Positions 11,441 through 24,574 of a stretch of 28,824 nucleotides of DNA are shown here, piece by piece; position 1 is the first letter of the stretch, and the number at the start of each line of letters is the position of its first letter. Below the pieces are notes generated by a model, which made no database searches, was not told where the DNA came from, and saw nothing but the letters and a program-made list of their open reading frames with translations. The position numbers and the translations under genes are program-made. Origin of the DNA: Smittium culicis (lineage: Eukaryota > Kickxellomycota > Harpellomycetes > Harpellales > Legeriomycetaceae); NCBI GenBank assembly GCA_001970855.1, contig LSSN01003533.1, positions 1 to 28,824 on the forward strand, read 5' to 3'.

Positions 11441-13037
11441 ATGAGGCTCTTTATGAAGAGTGCGCTATAAGGAATAAAGAGTAAAGTGAAAATTTTTTTA
11501 TATTCCATCACTAGTTATAAATAATTAGCTGAATATATTTACCAAATATGTGGAAAAATGAAGGTTCACTATCTATAAATTAAATAGGTTTATTAAAACA
11601 AAATACCCTGGCCAATGCTATTATTCCTAAATATAGAACTATCTTCATTCATAATCACCGATACTCTTAAGCAGGTGACTTTTCATATTTAAGTGTTTTA
11701 TAGATATGAACTTGATATGATTCGGGTTTACTTGATTTTAATAAAAGCGAATCGTGTGTGAAATTATTAGAGAAAAAGAATCGTGATGATGAGGGTTTTT
11801 TGAATGAGCTTGGTATTATTAGATAGAAAATTTAAGTGTAAATATCAATGGTTTGGTATTAAGACAGTTTTAAATTTTAAACTTCATTGATAAAATAATT
11901 TTTAAAATTAATTTGTTGGATGTTTGAAGTTTATAAAATTATATATATCGTAAATTAGTAAACTCTAGAACTGGGTCTTTTATTTTAATTTTAATTATTT
12001 AATAGAACTGGATCCTTTATCCAGAATGTTCGATTTTGAATTAACTTATGGCATTGATTGGCAGCGCTGAGTTTGCCTAGATCAGTGCTGTTTATGGAAC
12101 TTTCCAATGATGAAGCTGGTAAGAATTGAGAAGAGACTTTTGTGCTCCATTTGAACGCACTTCTGGCGAATAGATCATCAAGGATAATTCCAAACAGAGC
12201 TCAGTGCTTCTATTGGTTAGGGCCCTGATCTAAAGTTTATATATAATTATATTTTGTCTCAGAAAGTTTGTTAAACAATAAAGTTGAAATTAAAAATTAT
12301 TCGATTTAAATTCAGGCAAATTGTTTTGGTTAATAAAAGCAAGGTTGGAATTTTTTTATTTCAGATGGATATATTACTGTTTGAAGCGTTTAAATTTTAG
12401 TATATATTTGATTCTTCTTTTAGACTTCAAATCTTTTCTAATTCTAATTTGAGAATCCAAAGCTTAGTATTATAAACTAATTTCTATTTCGAGAATCCAA
12501 AGCTTTGATTTATTATTTTATTTTTCTTCTTGGAGGCTTCATCGCTCAATTTAAATTATTATTTCTATTTCGAGAATCCAAAGCTTAATATTATATACTT
12601 ATTTCTATTTCGAGAATCATAAGCTTAATATTATATACTTATTTCTATTTCGAGAATAAATTTTTATTTTAATTTTGCATTATTTTCATATTTTTTCGAT
12701 AGTAATACACTTATTGTAGAATCATAGAACCTTATTATAAATTTAACCACTTAAATTCTTCAACCAATTATCATCTATCTGAAATATATTTATTTAACTA
12801 TTTCACTACAGCCAGAACAAACTTATAAAAAAAATTTTTTGATCTAAATCTATTCGAACAAAAATCGAGGGTTTAAAAAAATTACACCCACATTGCTCGA
12901 TTTAAAACTGTAATGTTCCAAGCCATACCTTGCCTCGAAATACATGGATTTTTATTTACAAAATATTCTTTTCAATTAATTAGCAGGTTATAAAATTAGA
13001 ATTTCTGGCTATATACACGAAAATCATTCCTAGGAGA
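11441..13037. other. Spacer between left arm and TFIIIC gene
   Basis: AT-rich DNA without a convincing gene. It holds a GC-richer island at about 12048-12233 in which a 61-codon frame is broken by five stops (a possible pseudogene scrap, no family recognised) and a 40-bp tandem repeat at 12442-12660. The last 380 bases, after the tandem repeat, are the presumed promoter and leader of the TFIIIC gene. An in-frame TAG at 12981-12983 precedes the ATG used, so the coding frame cannot extend far upstream without another exon. Confidence 0.5.
12442..12660. repeat. Degenerate 40-bp tandem repeat upstream of TFIIIC gene
   Basis: The core TTTCTATTTCGAGAAT, usually followed by CCAAAGCTTAATATTATATAC, recurs with GAGAAT at 12451, 12491, 12572, 12612 and 12652. 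Spacings are 40, 81, 40 and 40 bases, which is one period or two. The fourth unit has CAT in place of CCA, and the last is cut short. The array ends about 380 bases before the ATG of the TFIIIC gene. It could hold repeated factor-binding sites or be a neutral minisatellite. Confidence 0.82.
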
Positions 13038-16000
13038 ATGGAAGACCTTGTGAATTACTTGAAAAACGAAATATCTTTAGATGCTTTTATAGGTGCACTT
13101 CACAACCATTATTATCGCCTGTTTTTAATTCCCAAGTTTCATTTCTCAATTTCCCAAATACTTTCTATTATCGGCTTGATTTCCAAGTTTTAAATATAGT
13201 GTCTTTCCTTTATTAATTGATTTTTATTATTATTCTTTCTCTAATTGTATTTGTTATATTTTAGGCTGCACTTTATCTCAACTTTGGGATTATGCTAAAG
13301 ATTATTATATTCACAAAAAAGATTCAGTTTTAGAATCGCTAAATGAATCTAATACTTCGTTACCTGCCTTAGATTCCATTAAAGATGTTAATCAGGATTC
13401 TGTATATCAAATAAACTGGAAAAAATCTTTATGGCCCACTATTCTTCAGATCCCTGACATATATATTTCTCAAAGCAGTAAAATTTTACACGACAATCGC
13501 ATCAATAAAACTAGAACAACTCTTAAATTATCGAATACCTATAATTTCAATGACCTCGATGAAAAAAGTATCATTGTTAAATCTTCAACCCAATCAATCT
13601 TTTTTGCTTTTTTTGGTAAAACTGAGGTACTTAATAGTTTTATTTTCATCCTTATTATTTCATGAAGAAAAATTTTTTCTTTAATTCGTTTTTCAGTCCA
13701 ATTTACTCTATAGATCTAGTTTATAAACTTTACAATTGATTTAACTTTTAATATTTTTCGCTTAAATAGGGAAATAATTATATACTTAATAGCAAAGCTG
13801 CTTTTGCTCTTCTAATTGTCATATCCCGATTCAGGAAAACTGGAATTACCCAGGCTGACTTAGGACACAAAACTAAAATTGATCCAAGATCTGTATTTCA
13901 CTACATAAAGGTTCTAGAGACCCATAGCTTAGTGTAATTTTACTTATCAATATTTATCATAAAAAACTCCTCTTATTTTTTTTTTCTAAATCGCTAAATA
14001 CATTCTTTCATATATTCTATTATTTCTCATAGTTTAACTTTTTTTTATTACCTTTTTATTTTAGAAAAAAAATTCAAATTTTTATAGACGGCTTCAATAC
14101 AAACCTCATTTTTTTAAATTCAAGCAAGAAAACTGAAATTCGAGTAGAACGCGAATTCTTTGTCCAAAGTCAGGCAAATTTATTGAACATTGAAAAGAAA
14201 AATTTCCTAAATAAAGACAATTTTAATGATGAGATTAAAGACTTAAAGTCAAGCAGATTATCAACCTCATCTAAAAATACCAAAGATCCTAATAACGTAG
14301 AAGAGCTCTTGTTTTTATCGCGCATTAAAGACTTAGTTATTGACGCTCTACAAAAAGCCCCAAATAACATCATGCTTGCTGAAGATCTGGTTGAAATGAT
14401 AGGACTTGAGCCAGGAATAAACTGGCAGCGCTCATTCTTTAATCGCCAAATACGAAGCTTAGAAACCAATGGTCAAATTGAAAATTTAAAAGCAAGAGTT
14501 CCAAGAACGGACAACATAATGCCCTTATCACCAAGAGCTAAACTAAATGTTTCTAAGAGATGTATTCGCTTAATTGACCCCAATCTTTTATCCGGTTCTA
14601 TAGAATCTAACACTTCTAAAAATAATAATCTTTTAACGTTTGACACTGAAAGTCAAAACCCCTCTTTTCCAGAAAATTTTTCTGAAAGTCAATCATTTGA
14701 CCAAAATAACTACGATTACGATAATTACATGGATCCCGACAACCAGTATATGTTTTCTGTATTAAATAACTGTAACCGTGGATTATTATATATTTTACCC
14801 CCTGATGTTCAGATTGCATACTTAGTGTTTATGTCAGGAAAAAATGGAATAAAAACAAAAAGTATCACTTATTTATTTAACCACTTAAGCCATAAATATG
14901 TCTCTAGAACAATATTAAAAAAATTTATTGAATGCAAAAAAACCAAACCTCTTGTAAAGTTCATATACGAAAATATTGGAAGAGAGTCCAGCAAACGCTA
15001 TTTTGCAACTGATGAGCTAATTAAAAACCACAAGCTAATTTTCCCACCCTCTTTAATTTCAACTCATAAATTAGATTCTTCTTTAAGCAACTATAATATT
15101 TTTAACCAAACTCCTTCTGAAAAATCAAACTCAATTAAAGATTCTGTGTTCTATATTCCACCCAACCAGCCCGATGATTCTGAAAGCACTGATCTTGCAA
15201 AAATAGAACCTACAGCTAATAGCATCAACTCTATTAGCACTTCTGGAATAGATAAAGATGTTTGGGAGGTCTTTTCTTACAGCTACTTGCTAAAGTCTAT
15301 AAATTCCGGATGTAGGATATCAATAGTTAAATTGATAAGAGAACAAACCGTAATTGATATTTTAGAATCGCAAAAAATTATTGAAATTTCTCAAAGCTTT
15401 ATGGGCTTTTTAGAGATGTCCATCCCACAGTATCAAAGCAAGCTGATTTTAGGTTTGGTAGATACAGATATAAAATTCCCCAATTCTGAAGAAAAATCTT
15501 CTCCTAGCAAGTTGTTTGACCCAAAAACTCGATTTGATTTTGATTTGAACTTGCTTGCTAAATCAGCTTCAAGTTTAACCCACAAAAGCTATAAAATCTG
15601 CAAGAAAACTTTGAATAAAACTTTCCTTGAACTAGAATCTTATGGGTATGGAAAATGTAGATTTTTTTTTGTTGACCCTGAAGCGATAAATTCAAATTCG
15701 TTTAAACCTAGATATTTCCCTAACGAAATGTATGACAAAGACCAAATTATAAACAAAGCTATTTTCGATAAGAAGAAAAATGTAAACTTAGTAACTAGAA
15801 CTATCCTCATACATAGATCAATCGATCCCGAAAGCGAGATAGTTGAGAATTATATTAAAAGCTCTAAATCTCCACAAGCACAACATTATAATTTTAAAAA
15901 CTTAAAGAAAAATTCCTTTCTTCCAAATTCGTTCACTGTTGAAAGGCCTAAAAATCGTAGCAACAACATTACTTTAAAAGATATTCGATCACAAAGCGCG

Positions 16001-19000
16001 TCTAATAAAAAGCCGTTTAGCTCACAAAACGATCTGTTACCTAAAGTCTCGCAATCAAACGATAAAAGGGGGGTGAAGAGATTATTTTCTAGCTATCTTG
16101 ATGACAAAGAAACTGAGAAGAGTATATCAGGTTCTGATAGTCAGCAACCTAAAAAGAAACCCAATCACTTGGACTTAGACTCTATAAATCATAGCAATAT
16201 CGATCCATTTACTGACAGTTATGATCAATTTAATCCCGAAAAGAATGAAAATTCACCTTCTTACTTATTAAATATCCAGAAAGTCATAGCTTCAAATGAA
16301 GAAAAAATATCTGCTTACCACGATTTGACTGTAGAATTTATGTATCGCCCATCAAGGATGGCTCTAACAAAAGAAATTCATGAATTTTTGATCAAAACGA
16401 TATTCCAAACAGGAAAAACGTCTTCAAAATCTTTCTCATTTGGTAGATTTGGTGTTAGCCAAATATTACAATCCTTTCCTTTAAGCTTTATTTTTAAATT
16501 AGTGAAATGGAAAAAAGTCACTGGGGTTTTACACGAATATTTGGATGGAAAGTTTGATAGTTTCGTTAATAAAAGTCGCCAATCATCGCCTATTATTGAT
16601 AACAGCGAAAATGATCAAAGTCAGGGAAATAAAATTATCACACTTAGTGACAGATTAGATACTCCGTTAGGTAGCTTACCTATTTCCATTTTAAAAGTTG
16701 TTTTAAATGATGCTTACAAGATTCGACGTGCTATTCGCCCCATCATCGGTGTATTGATCCGCCTTGAGCTATTAAGACCGCTAAAAAAAGCAGAGCTAAT
16801 AGATTGTAATGAAATCCCTGAATCAATTTTATCTTTAGCGTATGGCCAGAATGAACAGTTTGATTTTTTAATATCAAAAAACTCAGATCCGTCATATGTT
16901 AAAGGCAGTAAAGCTAGTGAAAAATCAAACGGAAATGACCCCAAAAAAGATACCAGAGATATTAAAAGCATATTCAATATAAGCTGGGAAAATTTGTTTG
17001 AATTATACCCTGGTTATCAGTTAATGTCAACTGTAGGTATAAGAGATTATCGGGAACCATTTATTCTTCCACCATATATTGAAAATAGATTTTATAGCCT
17101 ATTAGACAAATCAAATCTAGATAGATTTTGGTTAGATATAAAATCTATGTCTTTAAACCCTCAATTTACTCTAAAGGACCTTCCCTCTAACCCAGTAACT
17201 GGAGATAAACATTTTTTACATCCATTAGACAGCATTGGTAAAAAATCTAGCAGTGACCCCATAAGCTCGAGTAACAACTTGAATATCATTCCTTTAAGCA
17301 AAGACTCAAAAGACCCTCTTTTTAGTATCAACCAAGAATATCAATGGAACGTAAATATAAACAAATTGTCGTTTTCTCAAAAAACTGTTCTAAATAGCTA
17401 TATAGATTTTGCAAACAAAGTTACTCCAATTAAAGATGAAAAACTATTGGAATTAATATCTAAGCAGAATTATTTAGAATTATCAGCTGCAAAATCTTAT
17501 TACCAAAAATATGAATTAGAATGGCTAACCAGGAAAAGAAATCTAAACTTAAGCTCGATTAAAGATGCAGATATGGTAAATTTAAGAAAAAAGAGGAAGG
17601 TGCTCAACAGTGGCTCTTCGTCGCTTTCATCTAAACCTAAAAAAAACGCAGCTGAATTAAAGAAAATGTTAAGAGTAATTAATATTAAGGAGAAAATTGT
17701 TCTTAACAAATATATTGACTCATTCAAGCTACATAACGACATTGAAAAATATCGCAAGCGATACGGTAACTTTAGTGTATATGAACCATACGCTGATACA
17801 GTCGATACCCACCACTACTTTGAATTTGAAAACAACCTAAAAATGTTTGATTATTTAAAATCTAAAGATTTTAAAGAGTTCAGGAAGAAAGATTTTCTTA
17901 AGTATCCCGCCTCTTATATTCTATACCATGCTTACCTATCTTCTAAACACAATGACATAGGAAAATACATGGATATTTACAGAAGCTATAAAAATGAAAT
18001 TGTCGTTAACTATATCACTGAAATGGCTAAAGTCAACGATGGTTGTGTTCCCCGTAAAACGAATGGTTTTGATCATATTTTTAACCTATATAAAAACGAA
18101 CACTCAAAAAATTTTGAATACTTTAAAAATTTCTACGAAAACTCCCTAAAAACCGATCCTAGTCCTATTAAAAATAATACTTCTCTTAGCTCTGGTATTG
18201 AAAACCCTATTAGTTATAAGAATTTGTCCGAATATCTAATAAACTACGAGATGTGTATAAAACTAGGTCATATGCTGACAAAGATTTTTTCGAGAAGGGC
18301 TAGAAGAAATGCTGACAATATTTTCAATGTTAGACGTGATCATTTTCTAAACAAATGGTCAACTTTAGATTCTAACCGCCTTTTAGTGTCTGTTTCCATT
18401 CTTAATTGGTTAAATAAATCACATTCTCTTCCTCTACACTGGAACTTGGTTCAATTATCCTTCAAGTATGACATTAGTTTTTTCAACACTTCACGTCTTA
18501 AATTTATTTTTTCTCGATTAATGAAGAAGCCTAAAAATACCGAGTATTTCAACAGAATTGAATTGATTTATAGTAAAATTAGGCCACATATTTCTAAAAC
18601 TGGTTTTCTTTTGAATTTAGACGATATTTTTCGATCATACACCACTTCTAATTATACTGATAGAACTATTTTCCAAAACTACAGTACCACCAGTAGTAAT
18701 TCGCTTTTTGATCAAGAAATAGAAGATAACTCCAACAACTCTATCAAAGAAAAAAGCCAAAACGGCGAATACGAAGCTCTTAATTCCAATAAAACTAACA
18801 GCGAACTAGAAATAATTCAAAAAATAGACCTGTTTAAGGAAACAAATTTTACTGTTGGGCTTATTTTTTATTTTGGAATTCCTTTCCTTATGGATGCTTT
18901 GGGCTTAAGTCATGATAGCATTGAGATTGATAACTCTGGTTTGTCCATCAATAGTGGGCCAGATATTTTATCTAATGAAATTAGATCTACTCAAAGCAGT

Positions 19001-22000
19001 TTAAACATAATCTTACCAAGTTCAATAGACTTACTCTTCAGAAATTACATAATACATACACCATCAGATTCGATGGCTATTTCAAAAACAGAGTTACAAG
19101 GTAGGTCCTTACTTTCAAAAAATGCAGTAAACTCATCGAAAGACGATTTCATTTCTGATACTGAGCTTATAATCTCTGACGATGAGTTCAACCATCTCAC
19201 TGACTTTAAATCGCGTAACTCATTCCAAAACTCTTTCTACGAAGACTACGTTAACGATCAAGCCTCATTAAAAAAGCATATGAGCGAATCTTACCTCTTT
19301 ATGCAAAACCTAAGGATGCCATGGTTATCAACCCTTAACTATCCAACAGACCATTCAGTTATCCATAAAATAGACACTATTAAAATCAAAAAAAACTTTA
19401 AAAATATGCCTTACAATTTAAAGATTTTAGCTATAAATCGTTTACAGCTGTTTTGGGTTAGCTTGGGGGGATACTTAGACTATCATCAAGACAAAGACGA
19501 ATGCATTTTCAATAATGAGATTTCTGATTTATATACAAACTTCTCAACATACAAAGCTGGTATTAAAAATGTCAATTACCTGGAAAATTTTGAAAGTATT
19601 CAACTGGCTCCGTATTCATTATATTCCATATCAAATAACTATGAAAGGCTGCGTGGAATGTATCCATTAAAACAAAATTGTTTTCAGCTGTTTTATTATT
19701 TTATGGAGACTTTCGAAAACTTCAATTTTTTTTGTAAAAATTATATTAAGGAACTTGAATGCACCATTGACTTTATAAATTCTAACAGAGACGAAGAAAT
19801 CAATGTAATTGAAAATACTACACATAACCTAGAAGGAGACTTTTATGATACTGAAATCAAAGATAATCCACATTTTATTAATATGACGAGCTTTTCTTCA
19901 AAAAAACTTACTTTGCCGTATAAAATTGATTCTTACTTACGAAGAAATATTCTTCAACAAATTATTTTCAAATTAATACTAACTTCAGATAACATATATA
20001 ATTCGGAATACTTTTATAACCTCATTCTACACAATTCAGGAAGAAAATTCTTCCTGCATATTGAAAATTCTAACAAAAGTAAAGACAGCGTAGATTCATT
20101 TGATGATTACTCTAGTTCTTCATTTGAAAATGCCGATTTTGATAGCTTTTATGTACCTTTTAATAACAATCTAGCTGTTAAAATAATAGATAGAAACATT
20201 ACTCCTTGCTCTGATGATAAAGAATCATTAAAGCTATCTCAGAAAGAAACTGAAAGTAATTTACTTACTTTCACCATAGTTTTAAAATTTTTCAACAAAA
20301 TTGGAATTTTAACTAAGTCAAGGCGTAGCGATAATTTGGCTAAAAATGATACAGACGCTCAGTATTTATCCAGAATTAATGAAATGTCTTTTGATCATAT
20401 GAATATTATTGGAAATACTAATACTAAAAAATCCTTAGAAATTAGCGATGAGTTTGGTTCTACTGGGTCTACAGAAATAACAACCTCGGAAGAACAAAAT
20501 ATCGATACAAGTCAAAAATCACAAAATGACGTATTTGTTTTAATTGACGACAAGAAAACAGATTCTGATGGAGAGAATGGTCTTAATTTTACAAATGTTC
20601 GAGAGAACGGTACTTTAAGTAAACGAAGTAAAGTATCATCTAATTTTACAGGTGACCAAAATAAAAAATTCTCCATAAGATCCGTATCTTTAACTGAGAG
20701 ATATGTGAATAATTTAAAACCTAAATTTGCATCCGAATTCTTCTTGCAGCAAGCCTCCTTTGTAATTCCAAAATTGGAGTTTGCTTTTAAAAACATGAAT
20801 CTTACAAAAAATCACAGTAAAAATCTTACTACAATTAACGGCAAAAATTCACAGAAATACTTGAATCCAAGCAATAAAAACTTGATACCTAGCTCTTTAA
20901 ACAGCCTTTCAACAACTCGCGAACTAAAAAATTACAATGTAAACGAATCAAGTCATGATTTTAATAATGCAAAAAATAATAGTTTGATAATCCTAAATAA
21001 GGATACTTCTTCTGGAGAGTTTGCATACCTTGTAGAATACGCATCTCAGCGAAAAATTTCATTTGATGTTCCTTTTAATAACCAAATAAGTTTGATAAGT
21101 CGCTATAGCGGGTTCTGGAGGAACTTATTTTCATCTCAATCAAAAAACGAGGTTTATGCATCCCCACTATACAGCAACTGCGAAAGTAATGTTAATGAAT
21201 CTGATAATACAACAATTATAAAATACACAGTAACTTTTCCATCAATTAATTCCCCAACTACAAAAAAAATTAGTCAGAACCTATTTTTTTCACTTGTTCA
21301 ATTCGTTTCAAGAGCCATTTTTGAATCAGGTCCATTAGGATGTACACTTTTAGATATCAAATTATGTGTACTAATGCGTTACCATCCTCCTCTACTGCTA
21401 CCAAACGACCAACACATTAGACTAGCTGTTGACTACCTAGACTTAAACAATTTACTTGACGACCGCGAAAAATATTCAAAAATGATTCAAGAGTCTTTGG
21501 AAATTTTTTTGGAACCAAGTGAAAATGAATACATGTTAGATACAGAGAGCATTAAATATATTTATAGAGTAGGAACAAGAGAAACTAGGTATACCTCCGT
21601 AATATACGTATCATTTTGGTCTATCGGTGTTCCAAACGGAAAATCTTTGATTTCTAAGGAAGAGGCACTATCATTAAATGCAAATTCTATTGCTAATAAT
21701 GATTCTGTAAACAAAAATACTGCAGATTTTAAAATAAGCAGATTATTATATACCACACAGAATGATAACACTGATATTGAAGATAAATTATTACCAAACC
21801 CCTCAGATATGAGTGTTTCCAGAAATAATGATGAAGATAAAATGGGAAATACCCAAATTGGTGAATGCTATAAAACTATTCCTGGAAAGATATGGTACGG
21901 AATTGATGGCAAATTAAATAAAAATTTTACAAAAGCTATATTAGAATCTGTCATATCAATTATATCTTCGCATCCAGGAGTATATGAATCACATATTTCT

Positions 22001-22441
22001 AGAAAGTTAGGACTAAACATCTCTAACTCGGAATTGTCTGAAGTTTTAGACTATTTATTATTATATAAAATCATCTATAAAAAGTCCATAGTTCCGTGTA
22101 AGAAATACTTGGAACTCACAACTATCCAAAACTCTGTATTTAATCCTAGTTCTAGACAAAAAATTCCTGATAACAATTTCCTAAATTCTGACAGTTTCTT
22201 AAAAACTTCTTTATATGATATGCCTTCTAACCACAACACGCCCAAAGATAAAATCCCATCGCTAAAGACAGAATTCCCATCGACCAGAAATATAACTTAT
22301 AAAAAAAAGCCTGGGTCTGTTCTTTTTAGCAATACCCCATCTTTTAAGTTGGTTGAAAACGAGTCAATCCAGTTAAATTTAATTTATTGTTACTGGACTT
22401 CGCCAAAATATCTAGAATTATTTTTAAAACTTGATTTGTAA
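13038..22441 (+). CDS. TFC3: TFIIIC largest subunit, B-box-binding (Tfc3/GTF3C1-like), four exons
   Basis: Nuclear subunit of general factor TFIIIC that contacts the B box of tRNA genes and recruits TFIIIB for RNA polymerase III. Exons are 13038-13092, 13265-13626, 13770-13933 and 14065-22441; introns of 172, 143 and 131 bases are all GT-AG with compatible phases (1, 0, 2), giving about 2,985 residues. The N-terminus MEDLVNYLKNEISLDAFIGC, followed by TLSQLWDYA, fits the family start. Residues 140-205 carry the B-block winged helix (RKTGITQADLG, IDPRSVFHYIKVLE). Further winged-helix-like segments lie near 275-365, 423-520, 984-1103 (IRRAIRPIIGVLIRLELLRP) and at the C-terminus (2601-2666, 2816-2870, HPGVYESHISRKLG). 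A Myb/HTH-like segment lies near 1604-1700 (KWSTLDSNRLLVS, SRLMKKPKNTEYFNRIELIY). Basic clusters such as RKKRK near residue 1369 may be nuclear signals. It is much longer than yeast Tfc3 (about 1,160) or human GTF3C1 (about 2,100), mainly through Ser/Asn/Asp-rich, probably disordered inserts. The 8.4 kb last exon stays open in AT-rich DNA, itself strong evidence of selection. Exon 1 is the least certain part. Confidence 0.87.
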
Positions 22442-22828
22442 AGATTTACGAAGCTATATGAGGTGCCATAAACCTTTATTCTAACTATGATAATATTTTT
22501 ATAAATTTAAAATTACTAAATTTTCAATGATAACTATACTATAAAATATAAACGTATTTACAAAAACCATAAATTTGAAAGATTATTAGGGGAAACAGAA
22601 ATTTAATTAATGTAATTTTCCTTCTCATCAGCTATAGTTTAGTTTTCATACTATTTTAGTCATTTTTATCGATTAGAGTATAACATCCAGTCAAAAATTA
22701 TATATAATCTATATATCATATAATGATATCAAGAAAGAAAAGTTAGGATTTTCGTATATATCTCACCCATATATATTTACCATTGTAAATACTAGTACTA
22801 CTGAAGAAATAAAAACTTTAACAGAAAC
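22442..22828. other. 3' flank of TFIIIC gene, nothing recognised
   Basis: AT-rich downstream DNA that presumably contains the 3' untranslated region and poly(A) site. No canonical AATAAA stands out close to the stop. No ORF, RNA gene or repeat was recognised. Confidence 0.5.
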
Positions 22829-23160
22829 GGTAAATCTCTGTGCACAAGTCTAGCGTTCAACAGAAATACGGACCTCAGCCATTTAATAGCTTATTGTATG
22901 ATACCCAGGTTGATCATCCCCACGTTTGGGTATGAGCCTATTTTTTATTAACCCTGTTAGATGCAGGCCCTGACTAGGGGCTCGATGTTCCGAAATAATT
23001 CAATATTGTTGGAAAGAGCATAATTCCGTGACTGGTTGTAACTTCAGCCATACAGCCTACTTGAATTAATACCAGTTTAGATATTTCGGTTGGCTTATTG
23101 ATCCCATTTCCCTTTAGGTACGCAGCCGGTAGACTGGAAGAGGAGTTTATTAGTATTAGA
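22829..23160 (+). pseudogene. GC-richer island, possible decayed LINE-type reverse transcriptase fragment
   Basis: This island has clearly higher GC than its surroundings. In plus frame 22829 it reads about 110 codons with five or six stops, including MIPRLIIPTFGYEPIF and, a few codons on, MQALTRGSMFRN. The pattern of a hydrophobic MI..L.IP...YG.E.F segment followed by a basic PLQ-like helix resembles the region after the RT domain of fungal non-LTR elements. The resemblance is weak and based on memory. A 111-codon open frame from 23098 starts inside the island in another frame and runs out into A/T sequence; I regard it as chance. It could instead be a remnant of another gene or a non-coding RNA. 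Confidence 0.28.
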
Positions 23161-24574
23161 ATATTAGATATTTTATACCTTTCACCAACTTGTCTATTTT
23201 TTTTGGTTCACTGCATATTTTTTAATTATCGAACCAATAAAATTCGGTTAATAAAAAATAAGCAGGTAAGCAACTATTATTTTCACACACGAGCAAATAT
23301 TAGTTGTAAATTTTTTCAGAAAAAAAATAGAAAATTATCTTTACTTGCATTCTTTTTTTTTTTTTTTTTGCTAATTTTGAGAAAAATACAATTGAAAAAT
23401 ACAAAATTTAGACTTTTAACTAAAAATTTATAATCATTCAATAATTAAACTGTTATGAGCTGGTTTGGGGTGGGGAGTATTAGAAAAAACATCTTAAATA
23501 TTGACTAATTGATTTTATTTTTACTTATAATCAAATTCACTATAAAGTTTTTAAAAAAATGTACATAGTGTATCTAACTATAATTATTGACTAAAAAAAA
23601 CTAATATAAGTTACAACAGCCATAAAAAATATTGTAGAAAATTAAAAAGAAGTAATTATATAATAGATTTAAATGTAATTAAATTATATTAATCAAATTT
23701 TAATATTGATTTCAATTATTACTAACTAGCCCTTGTGAGGATTCGTGTTAATTTATGTGATATACGATATAACGAAAAATCAATTTTTTGATTTTGACTT
23801 TCAGTTTTAATTTTTAGTTGAGAGCATTACTTGTCTATAATTTCGAACAATATATTTTCCGATAAAAAATTTTGAAAGATATTTAAATCTTATGATCATA
23901 TTTAGTAACTAGACTGATTTATCAAGACTATAAATAAAATTAATATAACTTTGGCTCCTAATGAAATATTTTTAAACTCTTTATAAAAATATTTAAACTT
24001 TTTATATTAAACTGTTTACATATTTTTTCTTAAGATAGAAGTGTACTAAAATGATTATATATTACTAGACCCCGCTCTATTACTCTTGTTAGATTTTAAT
24101 AATTAAAATTGTATTAATATTCCATCGTGACAAAAATTTATTTAATAAGTTTCAAGTAATAGTTGTTTGCGTTTTTTTTCTTGCCAAAACTAATAATTAA
24201 ACTTTTTAATAAAGATGATGTCCTCTAAATTTACATATAAATAAAACAATGCTTTTAGTTATAATTTTATTTTACTAGGTGACCCTCTACAGATTGTAGC
24301 TGTTGTCTTCCTTATAAGAATATAATTTTCATTTCTAATAATAAAGAACATTTTATTCTTTGTAAATATAGATCTCATTTCTCTTTGTACAAATAAAATC
24401 TATTTTCTTATTCTAGATACGGCAATATATAGAAAGATAATATTTCCCTTTGACAATGACTAGCTTTGTTTTCGATTAGCGGATTAAATGAAACCGCAAA
24501 TATAAGTATATATATTATTTTTTTAAATATTTAATAGTATAATGGCATTTATATAATAATAAATAATATTCAAG
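23161..24574. other. AT-rich spacer before right arm, nothing recognised
   Basis: Low-GC DNA with a T17 tract at about 23353-23369. No exon, RNA gene or tandem array could be supported. The right repeat arm begins at about 24575. Confidence 0.55.

Noticed and set aside
14183..14185. TTG as the start of the TFIIIC coding region
   Set aside because: The frame is open upstream to a splice acceptor at 14064, and the conserved N-terminal domain lies in earlier exons beginning with ATG at 13038.
14170..22441. Minus-strand frames of 67-99 codons inside the TFIIIC gene (for example, 14170-14469, 16714-16977, 20512-20796)
   Set aside because: They lie antisense to a strongly supported long coding exon, have no recognisable motif and are shadows of its codon use.
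23098..23433. 111-codon plus-strand frame
   Set aside because: It begins inside the GC-rich island, then runs through A/T sequence and a T17 tract giving poly-Phe. The composition looks like chance.
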